In this document: positions 25,028 through 33,921 of the stretch, in pieces
Layout: each line of letters starts with the position of its first letter
Position numbering within the stretch: position 1 is the first letter of the stretch
Origin: Pseudorhodoferax sp032153935
GTDB taxonomy: Bacteria; Pseudomonadota; Gammaproteobacteria; Burkholderiales; Burkholderiaceae_C
NCBI RefSeq assembly: GCF_964253035.1
Contig: NZ_CAXUQL020000001.1
Coordinates: 3,968,001 to 4,032,000, forward strand
Direction of reading: 5' to 3'
Length of the DNA: 64,000 bases
Program-made: the position numbers and the translations under genes
Notes under the pieces: model-generated
What the model saw: only the letters and a program-made list of their open reading frames with translations
Databases searched by the model: none
What the model was told of the DNA's origin: nothing

Positions 25028-25647
25028 GGCGCGCCGTCGTCCTGCAGGGCGCCGGCCTCGCGCTGGCGGCCCTGCTCGCGGGGCCGGCGGCGGCGCAGCA
25101 GGGCGCTGCCGCCTATGCCCAGCGCTACGCCACCGTCTGCGCCGCCTGCCACGGTGCCAACGGGCGCAGCGACATGCCGCTCACGCCCGCGCTGGCCGGG
25201 CAGCACTCGTTCTACGCGATCACGCAGCTGTTCCTGTTCCGCGAGGGGCGGCGCAGCAACGAGGCGATGACGGCCATCGCCAAGACGCTCACCGACGCCG
25301 ACCTGCGCGGCTTTTCCGAGTACATCGCCACGCTGCCGGCCGTGCCGGCGCCGCCGCCGGCAACGCCGCCCGACGCTGCCCGCATGGCCAAGGGGCAATC
25401 GCTGGCGCAGCAGCACAAGTGCTTCGCCTGCCACGGCGCCGACCTGTCGGGCGGCCAGCAGGTGCCGCGCCTGGCCCAGCAGCGCGAGGACTACCTGCAG
25501 CACACGCTGCAGGAGTACAAGTCCGGCAAGCGGCCGGGCTACACCATGGCCATGGGCGAGGCGGTCGGCCCGGTGGCGCCCGAGGACCTGGACACGCTGG
25601 CCTACTTCATCGCGCGCTTCGCGCCCGCCGCTGCGGCCCGCAAATAG
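25024..25647 (+). CDS. Dihaem cytochrome c (c4-like), partner of the dehydrogenase
   Basis: A 207-residue secreted cytochrome with two haem c sites: CAACH at residues 39-43 and CFACH at 133-137. A signal peptide (VVLQGAGLALAALLAGPAAA) precedes the first, and likely Met axial ligands lie in DMPLTPALAGQH and YTMAMGEAVGP. The GTG start overlaps the dehydrogenase TGA by 4 bases. It probably relays electrons from the PQQ enzyme to the respiratory chain. A terminator follows. Confidence 0.92.
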   Translation: MRRAVVLQGAGLALAALLAGPAAAQQGAAAYAQRYATVCAACHGANGRSDMPLTPALAGQHSFYAITQLFLFREGRRSNEAMTAIAKTLTDADLRGFSEYIATLPAVPAPPPATPPDAARMAKGQSLAQQHKCFACHGADLSGGQQVPRLAQQREDYLQHTLQEYKSGKRPGYTMAMGEAVGPVAPEDLDTLAYFIARFAPAAAARK

Positions 25648-25655
25648 CTCCGCGC

Positions 25656-25688
25656 CCCCGGCCTGCACCTGCTGCGGGCCGGGGTTTT
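25656..25688 (+). terminator. Rho-independent terminator after the cytochrome gene
   Basis: CCCCGGCC (25656-25663) pairs with GGCCGGGG (25677-25684) across a 13-base loop and is followed by TTTT. It lies 9 bases past the cytochrome stop and closes the dehydrogenase-cytochrome operon. Confidence 0.8.
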
Positions 25689-25707
25689 CGCCCGCCTGCC
25701 ACCAGCA

Positions 25708-25768
25708 TCCGATACAGTTCCGAACAAATATCGGACGGCTTCCGTCAGGTAAATGCACAAATATGTGC
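25708..25768. promoter_or_regulatory. Dyads and ACAAATAT boxes upstream of the winged-helix/STAND regulator
   Basis: An AT-richer stretch holds TCCGATA (25708-25714) and TATCGGA (25729-25735), a perfect 7-bp inverted repeat with a 14-bp spacer. It also holds GCACA-AATA-TGTGC (25755-25768). Two ACAAATAT octamers (25724-25731, 25757-25764) lie inside them. This looks like an autoregulatory operator region. Confidence 0.5.
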
Positions 25769-25854
25769 TAGCACGGCACAATCCCTGCCTCCAGGCCGGG
25801 CGATGCCGTGGCCGGATGGCGGCTAGGGCTTGGGCTTGGGCAACACGCTGGGAC

Positions 25855-28386
25855 ATGGCTGAGACTGTTTTTCGATTCGACCGGGCCGAGTTGCGGCTGG
25901 ACACACGCGAGCTGTGCGTGGATGGCGCCCCCGTTGCCGTGGGCGCGCGCGCCTTCGACCTGCTGCAGGCGCTGGTGACCCACCGCGACCGGCTACTGAC
26001 CAAGCACGAACTCATGGAGATGGTCTGGCCCAAGCTGGTGGTCGAGGAGAACAACCTGCAGGTGCAGGTCAGCACGCTGCGCAAGCTGCTGGGCAGCAAG
26101 GCGATCGCCACCGTGCCGGGCCGCGGCTACCGCTTCGCGTCCCTGCTGATCGACGACAGTCCTGCGCCGGCCGCTGCGCCGCGCGGGGTGGCACCGCCCG
26201 TCGCACGCGGCCATGTCGGCAACCTGCGCCAGGGCGTGCCGCTGCTCGGCCGCGGTGCCGACCTGGCGGCCGTGGCCGCGCTGGTGCGCGCGCAGCGCCT
26301 GGTCAGCCTGCTGGGCGCCGGCGGCATCGGCAAGACCAGCCTGGCCTGCGCCGTGGGCTGGGAATTGGGCCATGCCTTCGCCGACGGCGTCTGGCTGGTG
26401 CCGCTGTCCGAGGTGGCCGAAGCCGCCGCGCTGCCGCTGGCCGTGGCGCGCGTGCTGCAGATCAACCTGCCCGGCCCCGACCCGCTGGCGGCGCTGGCCG
26501 AGCGGCTGCCGCCCCAGGCGCTGCTGGTGCTGGACGGCTGCGAACACCTGGCCGGCGCCGTGGCCGAGCTCGTGGACCGCCTGCTGCAAGCCAGCCCGGG
26601 CCTGCACGTGCTGGCCACCAGCCAGGAACCGCTGCGCCTGGCGCGCGAGCAGCAGGTGCGCCTGGACGCGCTGACCGTGCCCGAACCCGGCACGCGCGAG
26701 GCCGCGCAGTCGCACGGTGCCGTGGCGCTGTTCCTGGCGCGGGCCCAGGCCGCGCTGCCGGGCTTCGCGCTCGACCCCGGCAACGAGGGCGCCGTGGTGG
26801 AGATCTGCCGCGCGCTGGACGGCATGCCGCTGGCGCTGGAATTCGCCGCCGCGCGCGTGCCGCTGCTGGGCGTGGAGGGCGTGCGCCAGCACCTGGGCCA
26901 GCGCCTGCGCGTGCTGAGCCGTGGCGCGCGCGACGCGCCCGAGCGCCACCGCACGCTGCGCGCCACGCTGGACTGGAGCCACGCGCTGCTGCGCGAGGAC
27001 GAGAAGAAGGTGTTCCGCCGCCTGGGCGTGTTCGTCGGCGGCTTCGGCCTGGAACTGGCCCAGCAGCTGGCGGCCGACGCCACCACCGACGCCTGGGACG
27101 TGCTGGAACTGCTGGGCAACCTGGTCGACAAGTCCATGGTGGTGGTGGACACCGCCAGCGCCACGCCGCGCTACCGCCTGCTGGAGACCGCGCGCGCCTA
27201 CGCCTGCGACCAGCTCGACCTGGCCGGCGAGCGGCCTGCGCTGCAGCTGGCGCATGCGCGGGCCATGCTGGCCATGTTCGACCGCCGCACGCGCATGGAG
27301 CGCCTGGGCCTGGAGACCGTGGACCAGTGGATGCAGGCCTGCCAGGGCGAGGCCGACAACCTGCGCGCCGCCATCGACTGGGCCGTGTCCGTCGGCGAAC
27401 GCGCGCTCGCGCTGGACCTGGCCAACACCGCGGCCGAATTCATGTACGAGGCCGGCCGCTATCCCGAATGCGTGGCCTGGATGCGCCGCGCCGAGCCGCT
27501 GATCGATGCCGACACGCCCGAGCTCGTGATCGCGCGCTTCCAGTTCGGCCTGGCCATGGTCGGCCTGCACGGCGGCGTGGAGGGGCGTGAGCGGCTGCGC
27601 CTGCTGGACGCGGCGCTGGCCATCCTGGAGCGCCACCCGCCGTCCATGGTGCTGGTCTACGCGCTGTGCATGCGCGGCTACGTGGCCGGCATCTGCGGGG
27701 ACCTGGCGCTGGCGCGCCGCACGCTGGACCGCGTGCACGCGCTCACGCAGCCCGCGCCCTTCGCGCCGCTGCGTGGCCTGCCGCTGTACATCGAGGGCAT
27801 GGTGCGCCGCTTCGAGGGCCGCTCGCACGATGCCCTGGCCGCCTACACCGAGGCGCTGCCCTACGTGCGCCGCCATGGCGATGGCCGCACGCTGTTCTAC
27901 CTGCAGAGCAACATGGCAGCGGTGCACCACGAGATGGGCCACCTGGACGAGGCCGTGGACCAGTACCGCCGCGCCATCTTGGCGCTGGAGGATTCGCCGC
28001 GCACCGACGCGCAGATGATGTCCTTCGCCCTGCTCTGGTACGCGCATGCGCTGACGGCGCAGGGCGTGCTGGACGAGGCGCTGGAGCAGGTGCGGCGCAG
28101 CTTGCCGTACTGCAGGCGTTCGGTCGGCCTGCGGCACTTCGCGGGCATGCTGGCACTGCTGGCGGCGCGGCGTGGAAAGCTGCGCGAGGCGGCCTTGCTG
28201 CTGGGCTGCGACGACGCGGCTCGGCAGCGCCGGGGCGAGGTGCGCACGCCGTTCGATCTGCGGACCATGAAGGCGGTGCTGGCGCTGGTGGGGGCCCAGC
28301 ACGGGGAGGAGCGCGTGGTGGTGTGGCGGGTGCAGGGCGGGGCGTTGGAGGAGGGGGAGGTGGCGGAGTTGGTGCTGGGGGCCTGA
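25855..28386 (+). CDS. Winged-helix/STAND ATPase transcriptional regulator
   Basis: An 843-residue regulator. Residues 1-100 form an OmpR/CadC-type winged helix (ARAFDLLQALVTHRDRLLTK, NNLQVQVSTLRKLLG, VPGRGYRF). A STAND-type P-loop ATPase follows with Walker A LLGAGGIGKTS near residue 155 and LLVLDGCEHL as Walker B. The C-terminal 400 residues are helical, TPR-like. Such proteins couple ATP and ligand binding to transcription. The ATG at 25855 directly precedes the DNA-binding domain; an upstream in-frame ATG at 25816 has no good ribosome site. It probably controls itself and the dehydrogenase; a role for the cassette 81 bp downstream is possible but unsupported. Confidence 0.85.
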   Translation: MAETVFRFDRAELRLDTRELCVDGAPVAVGARAFDLLQALVTHRDRLLTKHELMEMVWPKLVVEENNLQVQVSTLRKLLGSKAIATVPGRGYRFASLLIDDSPAPAAAPRGVAPPVARGHVGNLRQGVPLLGRGADLAAVAALVRAQRLVSLLGAGGIGKTSLACAVGWELGHAFADGVWLVPLSEVAEAAALPLAVARVLQINLPGPDPLAALAERLPPQALLVLDGCEHLAGAVAELVDRLLQASPGLHVLATSQEPLRLAREQQVRLDALTVPEPGTREAAQSHGAVALFLARAQAALPGFALDPGNEGAVVEICRALDGMPLALEFAAARVPLLGVEGVRQHLGQRLRVLSRGARDAPERHRTLRATLDWSHALLREDEKKVFRRLGVFVGGFGLELAQQLAADATTDAWDVLELLGNLVDKSMVVVDTASATPRYRLLETARAYACDQLDLAGERPALQLAHARAMLAMFDRRTRMERLGLETVDQWMQACQGEADNLRAAIDWAVSVGERALALDLANTAAEFMYEAGRYPECVAWMRRAEPLIDADTPELVIARFQFGLAMVGLHGGVEGRERLRLLDAALAILERHPPSMVLVYALCMRGYVAGICGDLALARRTLDRVHALTQPAPFAPLRGLPLYIEGMVRRFEGRSHDALAAYTEALPYVRRHGDGRTLFYLQSNMAAVHHEMGHLDEAVDQYRRAILALEDSPRTDAQMMSFALLWYAHALTAQGVLDEALEQVRRSLPYCRRSVGLRHFAGMLALLAARRGKLREAALLLGCDDAARQRRGEVRTPFDLRTMKAVLALVGAQHGEERVVVWRVQGGALEEGEVAELVLGA

Positions 28387-28467
28387 GCCGCGGCGAACCG
28401 ACCTGTTCGGCGATGCCCTACGGCGCACAGATGTCTATGGAATTCGGGCGATTCGGAGGCGGTAGGC

Positions 28468-30594
28468 ATGACTTTGGAAGAGAACTCTGCCGCGTCGGCG
28501 ACGACCGAGGGCGCGATGCCCCCCGACGCGCCCTGCGACTTGGTGATGAAGGGCGGCATCACCAGTGGCGTCATCTATCCGCGCCTGATTTCCACACTGG
28601 CGGCGCGCTACCGCTTTGCCAACATCGGCGGTACGTCTGCCGGGGCCATCGCTGCCGGCGCGTGCGCCGCTGCCGAGTACCGCCGCAGGCATGGGGGCGG
28701 ACAGGCCGGATTCGACCAGCTCGACGCCCTGCCTGACCTGTTGAGCAAGAAGACGGGCGACAGCGGGCGGTCCAAGCTGTTCAGGCTGTTCCAGCCCACG
28801 CTGGTCTTGCGCAGGCACTTCGAGGTCCTGGTGGCGATGCTGAACAAGCCGCCCCGGGCAGCCTTCGAAGGCGCGGTCAGAAGCGTGCTGAGCATGTATC
28901 CACTGTGGCTGGTGCCCGGCTGGCTCCTGGCGAGCCTGTTGCTGACGCCGCTGGTTCACGGTGCCGTCGCCGGGTTGACAGGCACTCGGGCATGGGCGCT
29001 CGCGGCCATCGCGCTGGCCGTGGTGACAGGCGTCGCGGCCATGGTCGGCAAAGTCGCCCGCAGCGGCATTGCCACCGTGGCACTGCTGGTACCGGCCACA
29101 GCCGGCCTGTTGGCGGCGCTGGCCAATTGGATGCAGCCAGGCTTGTGGGGCTGGCGTCTGATGGGCATCGGCGTGGCCTTCGTCGTGCTCGCCGCACTTC
29201 TCCTGGCCTTGCTGGCGCTCATCGTGATGCTGCGCTTCTCCGTATCGCTGCTGCGCGGCCTGCATGCCAACGGCTATGGGGTCTGCAGCGGGCGCACAAC
29301 GACCGGCAGTGCGGCGGCCGAGGAAGGCCTGACGGACTGGCTTGCCGGCTATCTGAACGACCTGGCGGGTTTGCCGCAGAAGGGCAGGCCGCTGCAGTTC
29401 CGCGACCTGTGGGGCACGCCGGACGCCAAGGCTGCACGGGACGTCCATCTGGAAGTGATGACCAGCGCGGTCAGCCAGAAGATGATCTACAGCATTCCGT
29501 TTCGCGAAGGCACACCTCGCTTCTACTACGACCCCGATGCCTGGGCGATGCTGTTTCCCGAGGCCGTCATGCAGTGCCTGACGGCGGCGGCGGGCCAGGG
29601 CGACGCCGATGACGATCTTCCGGGAGGCACGACGGTCGTGGATGCGCAGGGCAAACCGCTGCGACCATTGCCGCGCAGCGCCGACCTGCCGGTGGTGGTC
29701 GCCGTCCGCATGAGCCTGAGCTTCCCCGTGCTGCTGTCGGCGGTGCCACTGTTCAGCATCGACTGGAGCCGCGCGGAAAACCAGGCCGGGAGGGCCGCGC
29801 AGCGCCATGCCGCTGCGGGTGGTGCCAAGCCGGCGAGCCAGTACGTGGCAACGAAGATCTGGTTCTCGGACGGTGGCATCGGCAGCAACATGCCGCTGCA
29901 CATGTTCGACGCCTTGCTGCCGGACCATCCGACCTTCGCCGTGAACCTGAAGGACGAGCATCCGGACTTCCCGATCCGGGAGCCCGAAGATGCGGGCAAT
30001 GGCGCAGGCCGGATCTATCTTCCGGAGAACAACCGGGGTGGTAGCCTGCGCCACTTCGCCGCGCCGGCCGACAGCACCGCGCTTGGCGGGCTGGCTGGGT
30101 TTTTGTGGAGCATCGTCAACACGATGCAGAACTGGCGCGACGAGATCATGTTTCCCTATCCCGGTTTCCGCGACCGCATCGTCCAGATCAGCCAACGGCC
30201 GGCCGAAGGGGGGCTGAACCTGGACATGCCCAAGCCGAGCATCGACGCCCTGTCGCAGGCCGGCGCCATGGCTGCGCAGCGCCTGATCGACCGCTTCCAT
30301 CCCGCTGGCGCTCAGCAGGGTAAGGGTTGGCGCAACCACCAGGTGCTGCGCATGGGGACGTTCCTGGGCGTGATGCAGCCGGCCAGCGCTGCTCTGCACG
30401 CATCGCTGGACGCCGGCACGTGGCAAGAGCATGTGCGTGACATCGGCTACGACAGCAAGGCGCAGCAGCAGTTGGCGCTCGACTTCCTGGAGGCGCTGAG
30501 GCAACTCGGCGCCAGCAGCGGCGACAACCCGCTGTCGCTCGAAAGCGGTGCACTGAAGCCACTGGCGCAGATGCGCATCTCGCCCAGGATCTGA
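28468..30594 (+). CDS. Membrane-embedded patatin-like phospholipase
   Basis: A 708-residue patatin-family lipase. The nucleophile elbow GTSAG has Ser57; the second catalytic residue is Asp468 in FSDGGIGSNMP. The glycine-rich oxyanion loop is LVMKGGITSGVIYP. Between them, residues about 143-265 contain four hydrophobic segments that look like membrane helices, so the enzyme should sit at the inner membrane. GGAGG lies 8 bases before the ATG. It is first in a four-gene unit with a nuclease-like protein, an ATPase and an HNH protein. Patatins act as membrane-degrading effectors in several phage-defence systems, and such a role is inferred here. Confidence 0.88.
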   Translation: MTLEENSAASATTEGAMPPDAPCDLVMKGGITSGVIYPRLISTLAARYRFANIGGTSAGAIAAGACAAAEYRRRHGGGQAGFDQLDALPDLLSKKTGDSGRSKLFRLFQPTLVLRRHFEVLVAMLNKPPRAAFEGAVRSVLSMYPLWLVPGWLLASLLLTPLVHGAVAGLTGTRAWALAAIALAVVTGVAAMVGKVARSGIATVALLVPATAGLLAALANWMQPGLWGWRLMGIGVAFVVLAALLLALLALIVMLRFSVSLLRGLHANGYGVCSGRTTTGSAAAEEGLTDWLAGYLNDLAGLPQKGRPLQFRDLWGTPDAKAARDVHLEVMTSAVSQKMIYSIPFREGTPRFYYDPDAWAMLFPEAVMQCLTAAAGQGDADDDLPGGTTVVDAQGKPLRPLPRSADLPVVVAVRMSLSFPVLLSAVPLFSIDWSRAENQAGRAAQRHAAAGGAKPASQYVATKIWFSDGGIGSNMPLHMFDALLPDHPTFAVNLKDEHPDFPIREPEDAGNGAGRIYLPENNRGGSLRHFAAPADSTALGGLAGFLWSIVNTMQNWRDEIMFPYPGFRDRIVQISQRPAEGGLNLDMPKPSIDALSQAGAMAAQRLIDRFHPAGAQQGKGWRNHQVLRMGTFLGVMQPASAALHASLDAGTWQEHVRDIGYDSKAQQQLALDFLEALRQLGASSGDNPLSLESGALKPLAQMRISPRI

Positions 30595-30599
30595 AAACC

Positions 30600-32549
30600 A
30601 TGCCGCCCGATCCCGGTCCGTCCATACCCATCGAGCCGGCGTTGGCCAGCGCTGCCGCTGTCTGGGCCGCGCTGGTCGCCCGGGCCGGCGTCGAAGAGCG
30701 TCTCAAGAACCGGGTCGGGCGCGACTACGAACTTGCAGACGCGGTGCGCGACGCGCTGGCCGAACGCCTGCAGGTGCCGCTACACGGTCGCGCGCTGACG
30801 GAAGTGCTGGGCTCGGGGTCACCGGAGGTCTCGGTCGAGCTGCTTCTGCGCTGCACACTGACGGCGATCCAGCCCTTCGCCGCGATGATGCGGGAGGTGT
30901 TGCAGACCCTGGTCCGTGCCGACGCCGGCGCATCGGGTGACGCGCTGCGGATCCGCTTCGATTTCAGTCCGCCGTCCGACCCTCTGACGCAGACGCTCGC
31001 GCAGTTCCGGCAGGCCGTGCAGCTGACGCGCCGCGCACTGGGCCAGGTCGAGATCCAGGTGCCGCCAGCCGACCTGGTGTGGGCGATCAGCCGGCAATTG
31101 CTGGATGTCGTACCCGACGGCTGGCGCGAAGGCGAGGGCCCATGGGGCAGCACCGAACCAGCACTGCCGTTGGCGCCCAGCGGCTTTCCTCCACTGGACA
31201 CCCTGCTGTCGGCGCTGGTGGACATGGTCAACGCGATCCGCCGCTGGTTGCGCGACATCGATACCGGTGGAGACCGTGACTTGATCCGCCGCACGCTCGA
31301 GCAGGCGGCCATGTCGCAGCCCGGTGCGCCGGCTGAGGCGCGCCTGCAACTCGGCCGGGCCTGCCACGATGTTGTTGACCAGACGGTGCTGGCGGCTGCC
31401 GGTGCAGTGGTGCGGGCGGTGCAGCAGCAGCGCGTTGATCCGGCTGCGATCATCCAGCGGCTGCAACCGCTGGTGGCCCGGATCCCGCGCCAGCAAGGCT
31501 GGATCGACGAGACCTACCGCTTGCTGCTGGATGTCCTGAACCTGCCGGTCTGGAACAAGCGCAGCGAGCTGTACGCGGTGTGGATAGGTTGCCGCCTGCT
31601 CGCTGCCATCGACAGCGGCAACCCGGCCGTGCAACTGCATGCACCCGACGGCATCCTGTCCTTCGCATTCGGCGGTGCCAAGCTGGCCAGCTACAACCGG
31701 GGGGCCAAGCGCCACGATGTGTGGGCAGAACTGCGAACGCCGCTGGAGCATGGCAGCAACTTCAGAATCCGCAGCGAAGCGATCCAGCCTGATTACCGGG
31801 TGGTCGACGCCGAGGCATGGAACCAGAACGACGGCAGCGTGCTAGTCCTGGAGTGCAAACACTACCTCGACCCCAAGCCCGCCAACTTCGTCGGCGCCGC
31901 TGACGACTACGCGCGCAACTGCCGTGGTGCGCGGGTGCTGCTGGTCAACCATGGCCGCCTCGACGAGGCCGATCTGCTGTCCAGGACTCCGGTCTCGTCG
32001 CGCGACCGCGTGCGCTATCTCGGCAACGTGCAGGCGTCCGGCCATGACGCACAGGTCGCGGCACTCGACAGTGAAATCCGTGCCGCGCTGTTCGACGAAG
32101 CGGCGCCACCAGCGGCCTCGGTGCTGGCCGCCAGCATCGAGATCAGCTGGCAGGCCCCGCTGGGCGATATCGACCTGGCCCTGGTCCACGTCGATCCCGA
32201 CGGCCGCCGATGCGAGATCGGCTTTCGCAGCCCGGGCTCGGCGACGGCCGCACCGTTCGCGCACCTGCTGGCGGATGTGCGGCAGGGTCCGGGTGCCGAG
32301 ACCATCGAAATCCACCGCTGGCTGCCTGGCCGCTACGAAATCTGGGCCAGCGACTACGGCCGCAGTGGACGCATGGCCCGGGGGGCCATCGCGTGCACCA
32401 TTCAGCTGGGCAACCTCAGGCTCAAGGTGCACTACCCGGGCCCGGCAGATGGTTCGAACCACTGGCTGGTCGCCACCGTCGACGGCGACAAACCCGAGCT
32501 CGAGATCCAGGGGCAGGCCTTCACGGAGCCGCCGCCTGGGATACCCTAG
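30600..32549 (+). CDS. PD-(D/E)XK nuclease-like protein with C-terminal beta-sandwich
   Basis: A 649-residue protein with no full-length match I recognise. Pro397-Asp398 (QPDYRVVDAE) and Glu418-Cys-Lys420 (VLVLECKHYL) together give a PD-x19-ECK pattern, the core of restriction-endonuclease-fold nucleases. The N-terminal 350 residues are mostly helical. Residues about 510-649 (IDLALVHVDPDGRRCEIGF, LPGRYEIWASDYGRS) resemble the DUF2135/YfaP-type beta-sandwich. It starts 5 bases after the patatin stop and ends 25 bases before the ATPase gene. A DNA-cleaving or sensing role is inferred. Confidence 0.7.
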   Translation: MPPDPGPSIPIEPALASAAAVWAALVARAGVEERLKNRVGRDYELADAVRDALAERLQVPLHGRALTEVLGSGSPEVSVELLLRCTLTAIQPFAAMMREVLQTLVRADAGASGDALRIRFDFSPPSDPLTQTLAQFRQAVQLTRRALGQVEIQVPPADLVWAISRQLLDVVPDGWREGEGPWGSTEPALPLAPSGFPPLDTLLSALVDMVNAIRRWLRDIDTGGDRDLIRRTLEQAAMSQPGAPAEARLQLGRACHDVVDQTVLAAAGAVVRAVQQQRVDPAAIIQRLQPLVARIPRQQGWIDETYRLLLDVLNLPVWNKRSELYAVWIGCRLLAAIDSGNPAVQLHAPDGILSFAFGGAKLASYNRGAKRHDVWAELRTPLEHGSNFRIRSEAIQPDYRVVDAEAWNQNDGSVLVLECKHYLDPKPANFVGAADDYARNCRGARVLLVNHGRLDEADLLSRTPVSSRDRVRYLGNVQASGHDAQVAALDSEIRAALFDEAAPPAASVLAASIEISWQAPLGDIDLALVHVDPDGRRCEIGFRSPGSATAAPFAHLLADVRQGPGAETIEIHRWLPGRYEIWASDYGRSGRMARGAIACTIQLGNLRLKVHYPGPADGSNHWLVATVDGDKPELEIQGQAFTEPPPGIP

Positions 32550-32574
32550 CGCGGGCCGAACTGAACAGGACACC

Positions 32575-33921
32575 ATGTACATCAAGAGGTTGAAGATCGA
32601 GAACCTGCGCTCGCTGGCATCGGTCGAGTTGGAACTCAACACACCGTCGACACCGGGCCTGAAGCTGCCCAACGTGAATGTCATGCTGGGCGGCAATGGT
32701 CTGGGCAAGACCAGTGTGCTGCGCGCTGTCGCCCTGTCGACGTTGGGGCCGCTGCTCAGCGCTTCGTCGGGCTACGTACCGGACGCGCTGATCCGCCGGC
32801 CACCTGGTGTCCGAACGCAGCGCGCGATCGACAGGTTGCCACCAGCAACCATCGAGGGGGACATGGCGGTCGAACCGAACGAATTCGGCAAGCTCAAGCT
32901 GCCAGCCGAGTTGCGCTTGATCACGCACGTCGAGGCCCTGGGTACCACCCAGCGGCTGCGTTGGCAATGCGTCCCCGAAAAGGCTGCCAAGACGGTCGAG
33001 TTGGCCCAGTTCGACGAGCGAGCGACAGCATTCTTCGTTGTCGGCTATGGTGCAACGCGCCGCGTGGAGGCCTCGACGCGGGTCGACGAGAGCGCGCGCG
33101 CCAAGTCGCGGCTGCGCCGCTATGAACGTGTCTCCAGCCTGTTCGAGGACCACATCGGCCTGATGCCGCTGTCGTACTGGCTGCCAGGCTATGCCACCCA
33201 CAACAAGGGCCGGTACAGCCAGGTGGTCCGCCTGATGAACGACCTGCTGCCGCTGTCCTGCCGCATGGAAGCCAACGCGACGAAGACCGCCGCCGGCACC
33301 GAGCACCTGTTTCGGATGAACGGCGTGACGGTGCCTTTCAGGGCACTGTCCGACGGCTACCGCGCCTACGTCGGCTGGATCGGCGACATGCTGTTCCATG
33401 TCTGCATGGGCGCCGGCACGGGTGTCAAGCTCGCAGACATGCGGGGTATCGTGCTGGTCGACGAGATCGATCTTCACCTGCATCCCGAGTGGCAGCGGGT
33501 GGTGGTCCCGACGCTGGCCAAGGCGCTGCCCGGGGTGCAGTTCATCGTGACCACCCACAGCCCGCTCGTGGTGGGCTCGCTGCAATCGCGCAACCTGTTC
33601 CTCCTGGCCGAGGAAGACGGGGCGACCGTGATCCGCCGACTGCCGGAGCGCGTGCATGGCAAGAGTGCCGAGCAGATCCTGTTGTCGCCTTACTTCGGCC
33701 TGGACAGCACGCGCGCACCCGATGTGTCGAACGCGCTGCAGATGCTGGCCGACCGCGCCAGTTCGGGCGATCGGACCGCACCCGCGAAGTACCTCGCCCT
33801 GCTATCTGGCGGCATGTCGGCAGACGACCTGGCGTCGATCACTGCACAGGCACCCGGTGCAGCGCGGCCCGCCAAGCGGGTGTCGGCCCGCAAGGCAACT
33901 GCAGTGAAGTCACGCACATGA
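32575..33921 (+). CDS. RecF/OLD-type AAA ATPase (PtuA-like)
   Basis: A 448-residue ATPase that starts MYIKRLKIENLRSLASVELE, as in RecF/OLD proteins. Walker A is GGNGLGKTS (39-47); the signature region includes FRALSDGYRAYVGWI; Walker B is GIVLVDEIDLHLHPEWQ with Asp296-Glu297; and TTHSPLVVGS is the H-loop. No Toprim domain follows, so it is not an OLD nuclease. Its stop overlaps the ATG of the HNH gene (ATGA), the arrangement seen in Septu, where PtuA is an ATPase and PtuB an HNH nuclease. It is probably the sensor/motor of the cassette. Confidence 0.85.
   Translation: MYIKRLKIENLRSLASVELELNTPSTPGLKLPNVNVMLGGNGLGKTSVLRAVALSTLGPLLSASSGYVPDALIRRPPGVRTQRAIDRLPPATIEGDMAVEPNEFGKLKLPAELRLITHVEALGTTQRLRWQCVPEKAAKTVELAQFDERATAFFVVGYGATRRVEASTRVDESARAKSRLRRYERVSSLFEDHIGLMPLSYWLPGYATHNKGRYSQVVRLMNDLLPLSCRMEANATKTAAGTEHLFRMNGVTVPFRALSDGYRAYVGWIGDMLFHVCMGAGTGVKLADMRGIVLVDEIDLHLHPEWQRVVVPTLAKALPGVQFIVTTHSPLVVGSLQSRNLFLLAEEDGATVIRRLPERVHGKSAEQILLSPYFGLDSTRAPDVSNALQMLADRASSGDRTAPAKYLALLSGGMSADDLASITAQAPGAARPAKRVSARKATAVKSRT

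Noticed and set aside
32575..33921. OLD-family nuclease (Gabija GajA-like)
   Set aside because: The 448-residue protein ends soon after the ATPase domain and has no Toprim domain; no UvrD-like helicase follows.
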